Part shown: positions 51,096 to 60,705 of the stretch, piece after piece
Layout: each line of letters opens with the position of its first letter
Numbering within the stretch: the first letter of the stretch is position 1
Assembly (NCBI GenBank): GCA_963722495.1
Contig: CAVRND010000011.1
Location: 310,001-374,000 of the forward strand
Source of the DNA: Hyphomicrobium_A sp963722495
GTDB taxonomy: Bacteria; Pseudomonadota; Alphaproteobacteria; Rhizobiales; Hyphomicrobiaceae
Direction: 5' to 3'
Length of the DNA stretch: 64,000 nt
Position numbers and translations under genes: made by a program
The notes under the pieces: generated by a model
The model's database searches: none
Told to the model about the DNA's origin: nothing
Seen by the model: only the letters and a program-made list of their open reading frames with translations

Positions 51096-51731
51096 ATGAA
51101 GCTGAACTCCAAATACTTCGACAGCATCCGCGTCGCGTCCAAGCGCGAACGGGCAGAGCCTACGCGCGAAGAGCGCCTGCCGCGCTGCCAGTGGAAGGGC
51201 TGCAAGTCGGCGGCCGACCATCGTGCGCCGCGCGGCCGTGGCCAGGACGGCCAATATTATCTGTTTTGCCTTGAGCACGTCCGCCAGTACAACGCGGAGT
51301 ACAACTACTTCGACGGCATGAACGACAGCCAAGTGCAGGACTTCCAGAAGGATGCGCTGACGGGGCACCGTCCGACCTGGAAAGTGGGCGTCAACGCCAA
51401 GGCCCCGGGCGTCGCGCCCCCGCAACCGCCACCGGTCGTGGGCGCCGCCGCCTTCCGTACGCTCGATCCGCACGCCTTCTTTGCGCGGCGTGCCAAGGCG
51501 GCGCGCGAGCAGCCGGCCGAGAGCCGACGCCAGCTGAAGCCGCTTGAGAAGAAGAGCTTCCAGACGCTCAACCTATCGAGCGAGGCGACGAAGATCGAGA
51601 TCAAGGCGCGCTTTAAGGAGCTCGTAAAGGTTTACCATCCTGACGCGAATGGTGGGGACGCGCGCTCCGGCGATAAGTTGCGCGAAATAATCCAAGCCTA
51701 TAACTTTCTGAAGCAAGCGGGCCTCGTCTGA
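51096..51731 (+). CDS. J domain-containing protein
   Basis: This is a 211-aa protein with the J domain at its C-terminus: ETL-type start SFQTLNLSSEATKIEIKARF, then KELVKVYHPDANGGD with HPD, ending LREIIQAYNFLKQAG. The N-terminal part, CQWKGCKSAADHRAPRG and FCLEHVRQYNAEYNYFDGM, carries a conserved cysteine set. Such proteins are invariably found between bolA and cobS in Hyphomicrobiales. The start at 51096 (MKLNSKYFDSIR) matches the family. A role as a specialised DnaK co-chaperone is inferred. Confidence 0.92.
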   Translation: MKLNSKYFDSIRVASKRERAEPTREERLPRCQWKGCKSAADHRAPRGRGQDGQYYLFCLEHVRQYNAEYNYFDGMNDSQVQDFQKDALTGHRPTWKVGVNAKAPGVAPPQPPPVVGAAAFRTLDPHAFFARRAKAAREQPAESRRQLKPLEKKSFQTLNLSSEATKIEIKARFKELVKVYHPDANGGDARSGDKLREIIQAYNFLKQAGLV

Positions 51732-51794
51732 AATCCGGCATTGCCGCCGCGCCGATTTCTCCGCCCGTGTCCACTCTCCGAGGATCCCGCGATA

Positions 51795-52799
51795 ATGCGT
51801 GTGCAAACCCAGTCGGGTGCCGAAGGCAAGCCGGCTAATCTTCCCGACATGAAGCTCTCGGTGCGGCAGGTGTTCGGTATCGATACCGACCTCGAGGTGC
51901 CGGCTTTTTCCAAGAGCGATGAGCACGTTCCCGAGCTCGATCCCGACTATTTGTTCAATCGCGAGGTGACCCTCGCCATCCTTGCCGGCTTCAAGCACAA
52001 CCGGCGCGTGATGATTCAGGGCTATCACGGAACTGGCAAGTCGACGCACATCGAGCAGGTCGCGGCGCGCCTCAACTGGCCGTGCATTCGCGTCAACCTC
52101 GACAGCCACGTCAGCCGCATCGATCTCGTCGGCAAGGACGCCATCGTGCTGAAGGACGGGATGCAGGTAACGGAGTTCCGCGAGGGCATTTTGCCTTACG
52201 CTCTGCAGTCCAACACGGCGCTGGTGTTCGACGAGTACGACGCCGGCCGCCCCGACGTGATGTTCGTCATCCAGCGCGTGCTCGAAGTGTCGGGCAAGCT
52301 GACGCTGCTCGATCAGTCGAAGGTGATCCGCCCGCATCCGGCATTTCGCCTGTTCGCGACGACAAACACCATCGGCCTCGGCGATACGTCGGGGCTCTAT
52401 CACGGCACGCAGCAGATCAACCAGGGCCAGATGGACCGCTGGTCGGTCGTCGCCACGCTCAACTATCTGCCGCATGACGACGAGGCGAAGATCGTGCTGT
52501 CGAAGGTGAAGTCGTTCGCCAAGACGGAAGCCAAACGCAAGCTCGTCTCGCACATGGTGCGCGTCGCCGACCTAACCCGCAACGCCTTCATCAACGGCGA
52601 CCTGTCGACGGTGATGAGCCCACGCACGGTCATCATGTGGGCGGAAAACGCCGAAGTGTTCGGCGATATCGGCTTTGCCTTCCGCCTCACCTTCCTCAAC
52701 AAGTGCGACGAGCTCGAACGTCCGTTGGTGGCCGAGTTCTATCAGCGCAGCTTTGGCGAGGAGCTGCCCGAGAGCGCGGCCAACGTCGTGCTGAGCTAG
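51795..52799 (+). CDS. cobS: Cobaltochelatase subunit CobS
   Basis: CobS is the AAA+ ATPase partner of CobT; with CobN they insert cobalt into hydrogenobyrinate a,c-diamide in aerobic B12 synthesis. The 334 aa starts MRVQTQSGAEGKPANLPDMK. Walker A is MIQGYHGTGKSTHIEQVA, Walker B LVFDEYDAGRPDVM, and RLFATTNTIGLGDTSGLYHG is a sensor-1 region. MSPRTVIMWAENAEVFGDIG is also conserved. Its stop lies inside the first of two palindromic elements that separate it from cobT. CobN is not in this window. Confidence 0.97.
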   Translation: MRVQTQSGAEGKPANLPDMKLSVRQVFGIDTDLEVPAFSKSDEHVPELDPDYLFNREVTLAILAGFKHNRRVMIQGYHGTGKSTHIEQVAARLNWPCIRVNLDSHVSRIDLVGKDAIVLKDGMQVTEFREGILPYALQSNTALVFDEYDAGRPDVMFVIQRVLEVSGKLTLLDQSKVIRPHPAFRLFATTNTIGLGDTSGLYHGTQQINQGQMDRWSVVATLNYLPHDDEAKIVLSKVKSFAKTEAKRKLVSHMVRVADLTRNAFINGDLSTVMSPRTVIMWAENAEVFGDIGFAFRLTFLNKCDELERPLVAEFYQRSFGEELPESAANVVLS

Positions 52800-52870
52800 T
52801 GTGATGATCGAGAAATTCGCCATACTCAGCGGCAAGGAATCGAGCGAATTTCTCGATCTAAATCACACTA
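52797..52870. repeat. Palindromic element 1 between cobS and cobT
   Basis: TAGTGTGAT (52797-52805) and ATCACACTA (52862-52870) form the ends, and the arms 52806-52820 and 52844-52858 (GATCGAGAAATTCGC type) are a perfect 15-bp inverted repeat, giving a stem of about 24 bp with a 23-nt loop and a 3-nt bulge. Its first three bases are the cobS stop codon. Confidence 0.85.
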
Positions 52871-52884
52871 GCAAGTCCATGTTT

Positions 52885-52962
52885 CTAGTGTCCTTTATGA
52901 TTCCGAAGTTCGCTCCCGAGACCAGCCGCGAGTTCCGGCGAACTTCGGAATCGGGACACTAG
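52885..52962. repeat. Palindromic element 2 between cobS and cobT
   Basis: CTAGTGTCC (52885-52893) pairs with GGACACTAG (52954-52962), and ATTCCGAAGTTCGC (52900-52913) with GCGAACTTCGGAAT (52938-52951). It has the same architecture and similar TAGTGT ends as element 1 but different inner arms. It lies 5 bp upstream of the cobT ATG and 14 bp after element 1. It is probably a small mobile palindrome (MITE- or REP-like). Confidence 0.85.
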
Positions 52963-52967
52963 CCGCC

Positions 52968-54857
52968 ATGTCGAGCGGGCCGAGACGCAAGGAAGCGCCA
53001 ACCGAGCCGCTGAAGCGGGCCATCGGATTTTGCGTGCGCGCCATTGCCGGCCACTCCGACCTCGACGTCGGCTTTGCAGCCGGGACACCTGAGTATTCGA
53101 CCGGGCACGTGCAACTGCCCGAGCCCTCGCGCGTGCCCTCGCCGCGCGAGATCGCCGTCATCCGCGGCTGGGCCGACAGCTTCGCGCTGACGGCGGGCTG
53201 CCACGACGTGCGCGTTCACAACAAGCTTGCCCCCACCGCTGGCCCCGCCCGTCTCGTGTTCGAGGCAGCAGAGCGGGCGCGCGTCGAGGCGCTCGGGGCC
53301 AATCGCATGCCTGGGATGGCGCGCAATCTCACGGCACGCATCGAGGATCAGTATGCACATGGCCGCTACGCTCAGGTGAAGACGCGTGCCGACGCGCCGC
53401 TGGAGGACGCTGTCGCGCTGATCATCCGCGAGCGGCTTACCGGCTTACCGCCGCCGGCCAGCGCCAAGGCGTTGGTCGATGTGTGGCGCGACTCGATCGA
53501 GAAGCGCGGCGCGAAGGTGTTGAAGCGTCTCGACAGCCTGGCCGAGGACCAGGAGAGTTTCGGCCGCCTGATGCGCGATCTGTTACGCGCACTCGAGCTC
53601 ACCGAGGACAGCGTGCAGGCCGACCGCTCGGAGAACGAGAGCGACGAAGACGATAAGGATGAAGGCAGCGACGGCGACACCGAAACCGCCGAGGACGGAG
53701 AAGACGGTAGCGATCAGCAGCGCGAAGAAGGCCAGGCCGAGGGCGATACCAACGAGGCGCAGGAGGCGTCCGAGACGCCGAGCGCCGACGATCTGGAAAG
53801 CATGCTCGACGACCTCGAGCAGTTCGACACGCCCGAGCCGTGGCGGCCCAATACCTCGGTCCTCGATAACCCCGAAGCCTTTGGCTACAAGGTTTTTACG
53901 CGCGAGTTCGATGAGGAGGTCAGTGCCGATCAGCTCTCCTCGCCCGAGGAGCTGGAGCGCTTGCGTGCCTACCTCGACCGCGAGCTGCGCGCCCTGTCGA
54001 GCGCGGTCGCCCGCCTCGCCAACCGGCTGCAGCGCCGCCTTCTCGCACAACAGAGCCGCGCCTGGGACTTCGACCTGGAAGAAGGCACGCTCGACGCAGC
54101 GCGGCTGCCGCGCGTCATCATCGATCCCATGCACGCGCTGACGTTCAAGCGCGAGCGGGACACGGACTTCCGCGACACGGTGGTCACGCTACTGTTAGAC
54201 AACTCGGGCTCCATGCGCGGCCGGCCGATCATGGTGGCCGCTTGCTGTGCCGACCTGCTGGCGCGGACCCTGGAGCGCTGCGGCGTGAAAGTAGAAATAC
54301 TCGGGTTCACGACGAGGGCCTGGAAAGGCGGCCAAGCGCGCGAGCAATGGCTCGCCGCCGGCAAGCCCCAGTCGCCGGGCCGTCTCAACGACCTGCGCCA
54401 TATCGTCTACAAGACGGCGGACGCGCCCTGGCGGCGCGCCAAGCGCTCGCTCGCCCTGATGATGCGTGAGGGTCTGTTGAAGGAGAACATCGACGGAGAG
54501 GCGCTCGCCTGGGCCCATCGCCGATTGCTGGCGCGGCCCGAGCAGCGCCGCATTCTGATGATGATTTCCGACGGCGCGCCGGTCGATGACTCGACGCTCT
54601 CCGTCAACTCGGGCAGCTACCTGGAGCAACATTTGCGGCAAGTGATCGATGAGATCGAGACGCGCTCGCCCGTGGAGCTGATCGCCATCGGCATCGGCCA
54701 TGACGTGACGCGCTACTACCGGCGCGCCGTGACGATTACCGACCCCAGCGAGCTGGCCGGTGCCATGACCGATAAGCTGGTGGAGCTGTTCGAGGAGAAG
54801 GCGAGCGCGCAGCCGCCGCGCCGCGGAGCGCGCCCGCGCCGGAGGCACGTGCATTGA
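52968..54857 (+). CDS. cobT: Cobaltochelatase subunit CobT
   Basis: CobT is the VWA-domain partner of CobS. It has 629 aa. The N-terminus SSGPRRKEAPTEPLKRAIGF is followed by a helical domain. The centre has a long acidic stretch (about residues 220-285, Glu/Asp-rich) typical of CobT/ChlD. The VWA domain has the MIDAS motif LLLDNSGSMRGRPIMVAACC and ends with IELI-type AIGIGHDVTRYYRRAV. Translation from 52968 starts just after the second palindromic element, so its RBS is partly built from that repeat's boundary. It overlaps the next gene by 4 bp. Confidence 0.97.
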   Translation: MSSGPRRKEAPTEPLKRAIGFCVRAIAGHSDLDVGFAAGTPEYSTGHVQLPEPSRVPSPREIAVIRGWADSFALTAGCHDVRVHNKLAPTAGPARLVFEAAERARVEALGANRMPGMARNLTARIEDQYAHGRYAQVKTRADAPLEDAVALIIRERLTGLPPPASAKALVDVWRDSIEKRGAKVLKRLDSLAEDQESFGRLMRDLLRALELTEDSVQADRSENESDEDDKDEGSDGDTETAEDGEDGSDQQREEGQAEGDTNEAQEASETPSADDLESMLDDLEQFDTPEPWRPNTSVLDNPEAFGYKVFTREFDEEVSADQLSSPEELERLRAYLDRELRALSSAVARLANRLQRRLLAQQSRAWDFDLEEGTLDAARLPRVIIDPMHALTFKRERDTDFRDTVVTLLLDNSGSMRGRPIMVAACCADLLARTLERCGVKVEILGFTTRAWKGGQAREQWLAAGKPQSPGRLNDLRHIVYKTADAPWRRAKRSLALMMREGLLKENIDGEALAWAHRRLLARPEQRRILMMISDGAPVDDSTLSVNSGSYLEQHLRQVIDEIETRSPVELIAIGIGHDVTRYYRRAVTITDPSELAGAMTDKLVELFEEKASAQPPRRGARPRRRHVH

Positions 54858-55975
54858 TCCTGCGCGCACTCGTTGCCAATCACCGCGGCCGTCGGCTGCG
54901 GTTTCCGGTCGGCGTCGCCGTGGTCCTCGCCGCTGGCGCGGGTATCGCATTCGGCGGCTCCAAGCCGTCGACCGCCGACCTACAGACCGGGCCCATCACC
55001 GTCGAAGCGCGACCCCTCGCCGGCTTCGACCGTCTGAAACGCGACGAGACTCGCTTCGGCAAGCTGAACTGGCGCGGCGGCCTCGTGCTCACCTCTCCGT
55101 CGGAGTTTTTCGGCGGCTGGTCGGGCCTCGCCATCGATCCGGACGGCAAGGGCTTCTTCGCCGTCTCTGATGCCGGCATCTGGATGTCGGGCAACTTCAC
55201 GCGCGACGACAAGGGCGCTCCCGCCGGCATGACGGGCGTGCGCCTCGGCGCCATTCAGTCGAAGGACGGCGATCCCTTGTCGCGCAAGAACGACCGCGAT
55301 GCGGAAGGCCTAGCTCTGGCGAAAGGCACTACGCAAAACGGCTCCGCCTACATCTCATTCGAACGCAAGCACCGTATCGCGCGCTACGACATCGACGGCG
55401 GCGCCCTGTCACCGTCGAGGGGCAAAGTCGATCTGCCGAAGTCGGCGAGCAAGATGTCGAAGAACGGCGGCTTCGAAGCGATCGCGGTGCTGCAAGGCGG
55501 TCGGTACAAAGGCAAGCTCGTCGCCTTCTCGGAGACGATGCGCGACGACGACGGCAATCACATCGGCTGGATCTGGGAAGACGAGGACCGGCCGCGCAAG
55601 TTCTATGTCACCAACGACGGCGACTACGACGTCACCGATGCGGCCCCGCTGCCCGACGGCGGCTTGCTGGTGCTGGAACGCAGGTTCCGCTGGAGCGAAG
55701 GCGTCCGCATGCGCCTGCGGCTGATCCATTCGGCGCAGCTGCGCCCGCGCCAGGTCATCGACGCCGACATCCTCGTGGCGGCGGACGGCAGTCGTGAGAT
55801 CGACAATATGGAAGGGCTGGCGGCGCACGTGGCGCCGAACGGCGAGACCATCGTGACGATGATCTCGGACGACAACTTCAATCACCGCCTGCAGCGGACG
55901 ATCCTGCTGCAGTTTGCGATCAGCGCCGGTGATCTGGCGGAGTCGGGCGGCGGCTCGAAGGCCGATCAGCCTTAG
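54854..55975 (+). CDS. Esterase-like activity of phytase family protein (exported)
   Basis: This is a 373-aa exported protein of the phytase-like (PF13449 type) beta-propeller family. The start at 54854 overlaps the cobT stop (ATTGA region). An N-terminal basic and hydrophobic segment (GRRLRFPVGVAVVLAAGAGI) acts as a signal. SGLAIDPDGKGFFAVSDAGI, KNDRDAEGLALAKGTTQNGS, GGFEAIAVLQGG and DNMEGLAAHVAPNGETIVTM are the conserved propeller motifs. It commonly follows cobT in Hyphomicrobiales. The substrate is not known, although the family was named after phosphatase/esterase-type sequences. Confidence 0.9.
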   Translation: MILRALVANHRGRRLRFPVGVAVVLAAGAGIAFGGSKPSTADLQTGPITVEARPLAGFDRLKRDETRFGKLNWRGGLVLTSPSEFFGGWSGLAIDPDGKGFFAVSDAGIWMSGNFTRDDKGAPAGMTGVRLGAIQSKDGDPLSRKNDRDAEGLALAKGTTQNGSAYISFERKHRIARYDIDGGALSPSRGKVDLPKSASKMSKNGGFEAIAVLQGGRYKGKLVAFSETMRDDDGNHIGWIWEDEDRPRKFYVTNDGDYDVTDAAPLPDGGLLVLERRFRWSEGVRMRLRLIHSAQLRPRQVIDADILVAADGSREIDNMEGLAAHVAPNGETIVTMISDDNFNHRLQRTILLQFAISAGDLAESGGGSKADQP

Positions 55976-55986
55976 GGGCGGGCCGC

Positions 55987-56283
55987 TTAAGCGGCGCCGG
56001 CGCCCTTGGCGAGCTTCTTGATCTCGCGCTTCATCTTCAGGCAGCGCTCGGAAAGATCCTCATCGCCTGCCTTGAGCAAGAACGCATCGAGGCCGCCACG
56101 GTGCTCCACCGTCTTCAAGGCGTGTGCGCTGACGCGCAGACGGAACTTGCGGCCGAGCGCGTCGCTGATCAGCGTCACGTCGCACAGGTTGGGGCGGAAC
56201 TTCCGCTTCGTTGCGTTCTCGGCGTGGCTCCTCAGCTGCCCGGAAAGGGGCAGCTTGCCGGTCAGCTCACATTGCCTCGTCAT
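55987..56283 (-). CDS. rpmB: 50S ribosomal protein L28
   Basis: This is a ribosomal protein of the large subunit, 98 aa. The start at 56283 (MTRQCELTGKLPLSGQLRSH) gives the classic N-terminus; the ORF extends upstream without conservation. NATKRKFRPNLCDVTLISDA and RLRVSAHALKTVEHRGGLDA are conserved, and a C-terminal extension typical of alphaproteobacteria (LSERCLKMKREIKKLAKGAG) follows. It is convergent with the phytase-like gene and divergent from the DUF3108 gene. Confidence 0.97.
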   Translation of the reverse strand: MTRQCELTGKLPLSGQLRSHAENATKRKFRPNLCDVTLISDALGRKFRLRVSAHALKTVEHRGGLDAFLLKAGDEDLSERCLKMKREIKKLAKGAGAA

Positions 56284-56552
56284 CGTAAAGCTCCTTCGCC
56301 ACCGCTCCCGTGCGGCGGGCGTCGTGCAAGGGATTGCGGGAAACAAAATGTCCCCACCGGCCGGGCCGGAGGGGGATTTGGCGGTGTCTATGCCCGAGGC
56401 CCCTCATTCCGTCAAGGTATTGGAGAAGCGATTTCGAGGGGTGCTGCGGTCGCCTGAACCCCCGCGAGTGCCGGGGTAGGGGCCTTAGAATAGACGTAAA
56501 ACCGCACTACCCGCACATTAGAGCGGGAGTCCTTTCGGGGCATTGGGGCATC

Positions 56553-57389
56553 ATGACTTACCGGTTTGGGGAGGCGGCCAGGCGGCGGCTTGCAGCGCTT
56601 ATTCCGGTTGCGCTGATCCTCACCTTTGCCGCGCCCGCCGCCTTGGCTCAGCGTGCGGGTCCACTGCCCGCGACGGTCGATGCCACCTATCGCATCAACT
56701 TCACTGCGCTCGGCGATATTGGGCACTTCCACTTTATTTCGAACATCAATGGCGAGACCTATAACCTTTCGGCCGATGCCAGGGTCAACACCGCGATCTT
56801 CGAGTATGACGCAGGCATGGGCAGCCGCGGAACGCTCGCTGCGGGCAAGACGAAGCCCGCCGGTCACAACTTCAGCTATCGGCAAAAGACGCTTCTGAAA
56901 AAGAAGAAAAAGGGCGCGCTCACCATGGCCTTCGACGGGGCGGCCGTGACCAACGTGTCGTTCGTGCCGCCGTATTCTCCATCAACGAAGGCCATTCCTG
57001 TCACGCAGGACCAGCTCAAGAGCGTGCTCGACCCGTTGAGCGGCGTCATGACCCTGTCGCTGGTCAAGGCGTCTGATCCTTGCGTGCAGAAGCTGCCGAT
57101 CTATGACGGCAAACAACGCTTCGACATCGTTTTCGCCCCGCTCCGCCGAGCCGGAGCCGACCACGTCTGCGCCGTCCGCATGGTGCCGATCTCCGGTCAC
57201 AAGCCTGGCGAGGGGGGCGCCTCCGTCATCAAGGGCACCATCGAGCTCGTGCTGCGCCCGGTCCCGAAGGGCAATGTCGTCATCCCCTACAAGATCACCG
57301 TCCCGACCACCGTCGGCACCGCCACGCTGACGACCGAGCGGATCGACATCACCATGCCGGACCAGCAGCGCATCGCGCTACGCCGATAA
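56553..57389 (+). CDS. DUF3108 domain-containing exported protein
   Basis: This is a 278-aa exported protein. The signal peptide (AALIPVALILTFAAPAALAQ) precedes RAGPLPATVDATYRINFTAL, then GHFHFISNINGETYNLSADA, typical of DUF3108 with its beta-barrel-like repeats. The lysine cluster KTLLKKKKKGALTMAF and SVLDPLSGVMTLSLVK are also found in the family. Its start at 56553 lies just after an ordinary leader. It is conserved between rpmB and the helicase in this order; its role is unknown, possibly lipid or polysaccharide binding. Confidence 0.9.
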   Translation: MTYRFGEAARRRLAALIPVALILTFAAPAALAQRAGPLPATVDATYRINFTALGDIGHFHFISNINGETYNLSADARVNTAIFEYDAGMGSRGTLAAGKTKPAGHNFSYRQKTLLKKKKKGALTMAFDGAAVTNVSFVPPYSPSTKAIPVTQDQLKSVLDPLSGVMTLSLVKASDPCVQKLPIYDGKQRFDIVFAPLRRAGADHVCAVRMVPISGHKPGEGGASVIKGTIELVLRPVPKGNVVIPYKITVPTTVGTATLTTERIDITMPDQQRIALRR

Positions 57390-57537
57390 GCAAGCGGACA
57401 ACTGCCCTCGAGCAATCGCCAGCGGGCGCGGAGACGACTACAATACGCGCCGGTTTCGCGGGCACTCCACGGCAATCATGCCCTTGATCTCGGCGAACGT
57501 CTCTGCAATGCCATTGCGAGAGATATTAGGAGTTCAG

Positions 57538-60500
57538 ATGGGCAGTGACCTTGAAACGCGCATCCGCCATGTCACGGCGGTGCTCGGGCCCACCAATACC
57601 GGCAAGACGCATCTAGCCATCGAGCGCATGCTCGGCCACGAGAGCGGCATGATCGGCCTGCCGCTGCGTCTGCTCGCGCGCGAGGTCTATGACAAGATCG
57701 CGGCCCGCGTCGGCGCCGACAAGGTCGCGTTGATCACGGGCGAGGAAAAAATCAAGCCCGAGCGGGCGCGCTATTGGGTGTGCACCGTCGAGGCCATGCC
57801 GCGCGACGTCGATGTGGATTTCCTGGCCATCGACGAGATCCAGCTCGCCGCCGACCCCGAGCGCGGCCACGTCTTCACCGACCGACTGCTGCACGCACGC
57901 GGACGCTCCGAGACGCTGCTGCTCGGAGCGCAGACGATGCGCGAGGCGATTGCCGATCTCATCCCCGGGGCCAACTTTATCTCGCGGCCTCGGCTGTCGA
58001 AGCTCACCTACGCCGGCCAGAAGAAAATCACGCGGTTGCCGAAGCGTACGGCCATCGTCGCCTTCTCGGCCGCTGAAGTCTATGCGGTCGCTGAACTCGT
58101 TCGGCGACAGAGTGGCGGCGCCGCTGTCGTCCTCGGCGCGTTGTCGCCGCGCACCCGCAACGCGCAGGTCGCGCTGTATCAGTCCGGAGACGTCGATTAC
58201 CTCGTGGCCACCGATGCCATCGGCATGGGTCTCAACCTCGACGTGGATCACGTTGCATTCTCAGCGACGCGCAAGTTCGATGGGCAGAACCATCGCAATC
58301 TGACGCCTTCGGAGCTGAGCCAGATTGCCGGTCGCGCCGGCCGCCACATGAACGACGGCACTTTCGGCGTCACCGGCTCGGCCGATCCATTTGATTCCGA
58401 CACCATCGAGCGGCTTGAGACGCACAACTTCGACAGCGTTCGCACGCTGCAATGGCGCAATCGTACCCTGGATTTCTCGACCCTCGAAGGTTTGCGGCAC
58501 TCGCTGCGCGACCTGCCCAATCTCGTCCGTCTGGCGCGTGCCCGCATGACCGACGACGTCGAGGCGTTGGAGGCCGTCAGCGGTGATCCTGAGGTGGTGG
58601 CCATGGCCATCGCGCCCGCCGCCGTCGTAAAGCTTTGGGAAGTGTGCCAGATCCCCGACTATCGGAAGATCTCGGGACAGAACCACTCCGAGCTGGTGGC
58701 GACGATCTACAAGTCCCTGATGGGACCGGATGAGCGCATCTCCGAAGATTGGTTCGCCAAGCAAGTGGCTTTTGCCGATCGTACCGACGGCGATATCGAC
58801 ACGCTCGCCAACCGCATCGCGCACATCCGTACCTGGACGTTCGTGTCGAACCGCGCCGACTGGCTGGGGGATCCGGCCCACTGGCAAGCGCGCACGCGCG
58901 AGATCGAGGACCGGCTGTCGGACGCACTGCACGAGCAGCTGACGCAACGCTTCGTGGACCGCCGCACCAGCGCACTGATGAAGGGCATGCGAGACAAAGA
59001 CGAGCTGCACGCTGAATTCGCCGCTGACGGCGCCATTCACGTGGAAAACCATTTCGTTGGACGCCTGAAGGGCTTCTGCTTCCAGCTCGATCCAGGCGCC
59101 GAAGGCATACACGGCAAGGCGACGCGCAGCGCCGCGGCGCAGGTGCTGGCGCGCGAGCTTGGCATGCGGGCACGCCGTGTCGCCGCCGCGCAGCCCGATG
59201 CGCTGACGCTCAATCGCCGCGGCCGTATCCTGTGGCGTGACGAAGAGATCGCACAGATCGAAGCCACCGACGATCCGTTGAAGCCGACGATATCGCTGTT
59301 GGTCGATGAGCATCTGTCCGGCCCCGACCGCGAGAAGGTGCAGGCCAGGCTCGAAGGCTGGCTGACGCAGACGATCGGCGAGAAGCTCAAGCCGCTGGTC
59401 GAGATCAGCAAGGCAGAGGATATCGCCGGCCTTGCACGCGGCATCGCCTTCCGCCTGCGCGAAAGCCTCGGCGTCTTGCGCCGCGAGACGGTGGCCGAGG
59501 AGATCAAGTCGCTCGACCAGAATTCGCGCGCACAGCTGCGCAAGTACGGCGTGCGCTTCGGCGCGTTCAACATCTACTTCCCGGTGCTGCTGAAGCCGGC
59601 TGCGGCGGAGCTGATCTTGACGCTGTGGTCGTTGAAGAACGCCGGCGCCAATGGGCTGTCGGTCGATGCGCTGCCGGATCCGCCGCGCGCCGGCCTCACC
59701 TCGTTCACCCCCGATCCGGCATGCCCGGAAGCCTTCTATCGCGCCTACGGCTATCATGTGTGCGGACCGCGGGCAGTGCGCCTCGACATGCTCGAGCGGC
59801 TCGCCGATCTGATCCGTCCCTTGCTGGGCTGGCGCGGGACCAACGGCGCCACGCCGCCGAGGGGTGCCACGGGCGACGGCGGCTTCACGGTGATCCCGGA
59901 GATGATGTCGTTGCTCGGCTGCTCGCCTGACGAGCTGAGCGGCGTGCTGAAGGCGCTTGGCTTCCGGCTCGACCGCCGCCCGATCAAGACGGAAGTGGTG
60001 GCGCCGGCCGTTGCCGCGGAAGCATCAGTCGCCGCCAATGGCGAAGCCCCGGCGGTTGCCGAAGCCGCTGCTGCTGAGGCTCCATCCGAAACGCCTGTTG
60101 CCGAAGCCGTTGCTGCCGAGGGTCCAGCCGAAACGCCTGCTGCCGATACAGCACCGGCGGAACCGCCGGCCCCGGCGGCTGCCGAGGCGGTCGCCGTCAG
60201 CGAAGACGTTGCCGCGGCGGCACCGGCTGAGCAGAAGTTCGAAGACATCTGGCGTCCGCGCCGGCATCCGCGCGGCGAACGCCGCCCGGAACGTGGGCAG
60301 CGCAATCGCCATCGTGGCGGAGACCGCGCGCCGGCCGGTGCCGCCGCGCCAGCTCAGCCCGATGCCGTTCCCGCCGCCGCTGTCGCAACACCAAGCGATG
60401 CAGCTCCTGCGCAGCCGCAGCGTGAGCCGCGGCCCGAACGCAAAGACGATCGGCGACCGCAGGGCAAGGGTGGCGATCGCGGCGGACGCGAGCGAAGCCG

Positions 60501-60705
60501 TGACGCGGCACCTTCGCAGCATCGGCGCGGCCAGCAGGGCGAGCGCCACCGGCGTGACGACCATCGCAAGGATGATCGCCGCAAGGCGGAGGTGCACACC
60601 GCCGCCCCGCCACGTCGCGGCGGCATCGATCCCGACTCTCCGTTCGCGGCTCTGGGTGCCCTGCGCGACGAACTCGCCAAGCGCGGCAAGGAAACGAGCA
60701 CTTGA
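57538..60705 (+). CDS. SUV3-like ATP-dependent RNA/DNA helicase with disordered C-tail
   Basis: This SF2 helicase of 1055 aa is related to mitochondrial SUV3. ATG 57538 follows AGGAG and is preferred to 57478. Walker A is AVLGPTNTGKTHLAIERM, Walker B DFLAIDEIQLAADPERGHVF, and motif V/VI VATDAIGMGLNLDVDHVAF and SQIAGRAGRHMNDGTFGV. The helical C-domain carries IYFPVLLKPAAAELILTLWS. After about residue 840 the sequence becomes an Ala/Pro/Glu tract and then Arg/Gly/Pro basic clusters (RHPRGERRPERGQRNRHRGG), likely RNA-binding and disordered, ending SPFAALGALRDELAKRGKE. It is conserved at this locus. Confidence 0.93.
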   Translation: MGSDLETRIRHVTAVLGPTNTGKTHLAIERMLGHESGMIGLPLRLLAREVYDKIAARVGADKVALITGEEKIKPERARYWVCTVEAMPRDVDVDFLAIDEIQLAADPERGHVFTDRLLHARGRSETLLLGAQTMREAIADLIPGANFISRPRLSKLTYAGQKKITRLPKRTAIVAFSAAEVYAVAELVRRQSGGAAVVLGALSPRTRNAQVALYQSGDVDYLVATDAIGMGLNLDVDHVAFSATRKFDGQNHRNLTPSELSQIAGRAGRHMNDGTFGVTGSADPFDSDTIERLETHNFDSVRTLQWRNRTLDFSTLEGLRHSLRDLPNLVRLARARMTDDVEALEAVSGDPEVVAMAIAPAAVVKLWEVCQIPDYRKISGQNHSELVATIYKSLMGPDERISEDWFAKQVAFADRTDGDIDTLANRIAHIRTWTFVSNRADWLGDPAHWQARTREIEDRLSDALHEQLTQRFVDRRTSALMKGMRDKDELHAEFAADGAIHVENHFVGRLKGFCFQLDPGAEGIHGKATRSAAAQVLARELGMRARRVAAAQPDALTLNRRGRILWRDEEIAQIEATDDPLKPTISLLVDEHLSGPDREKVQARLEGWLTQTIGEKLKPLVEISKAEDIAGLARGIAFRLRESLGVLRRETVAEEIKSLDQNSRAQLRKYGVRFGAFNIYFPVLLKPAAAELILTLWSLKNAGANGLSVDALPDPPRAGLTSFTPDPACPEAFYRAYGYHVCGPRAVRLDMLERLADLIRPLLGWRGTNGATPPRGATGDGGFTVIPEMMSLLGCSPDELSGVLKALGFRLDRRPIKTEVVAPAVAAEASVAANGEAPAVAEAAAAEAPSETPVAEAVAAEGPAETPAADTAPAEPPAPAAAEAVAVSEDVAAAAPAEQKFEDIWRPRRHPRGERRPERGQRNRHRGGDRAPAGAAAPAQPDAVPAAAVATPSDAAPAQPQREPRPERKDDRRPQGKGGDRGGRERSRDAAPSQHRRGQQGERHRRDDHRKDDRRKAEVHTAAPPRRGGIDPDSPFAALGALRDELAKRGKETST

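Noticed and set aside
58261..59757. 498-codon antisense ORF opposite the helicase
   Set aside because: Same GC-skew shadow; the helicase frame has all motifs.
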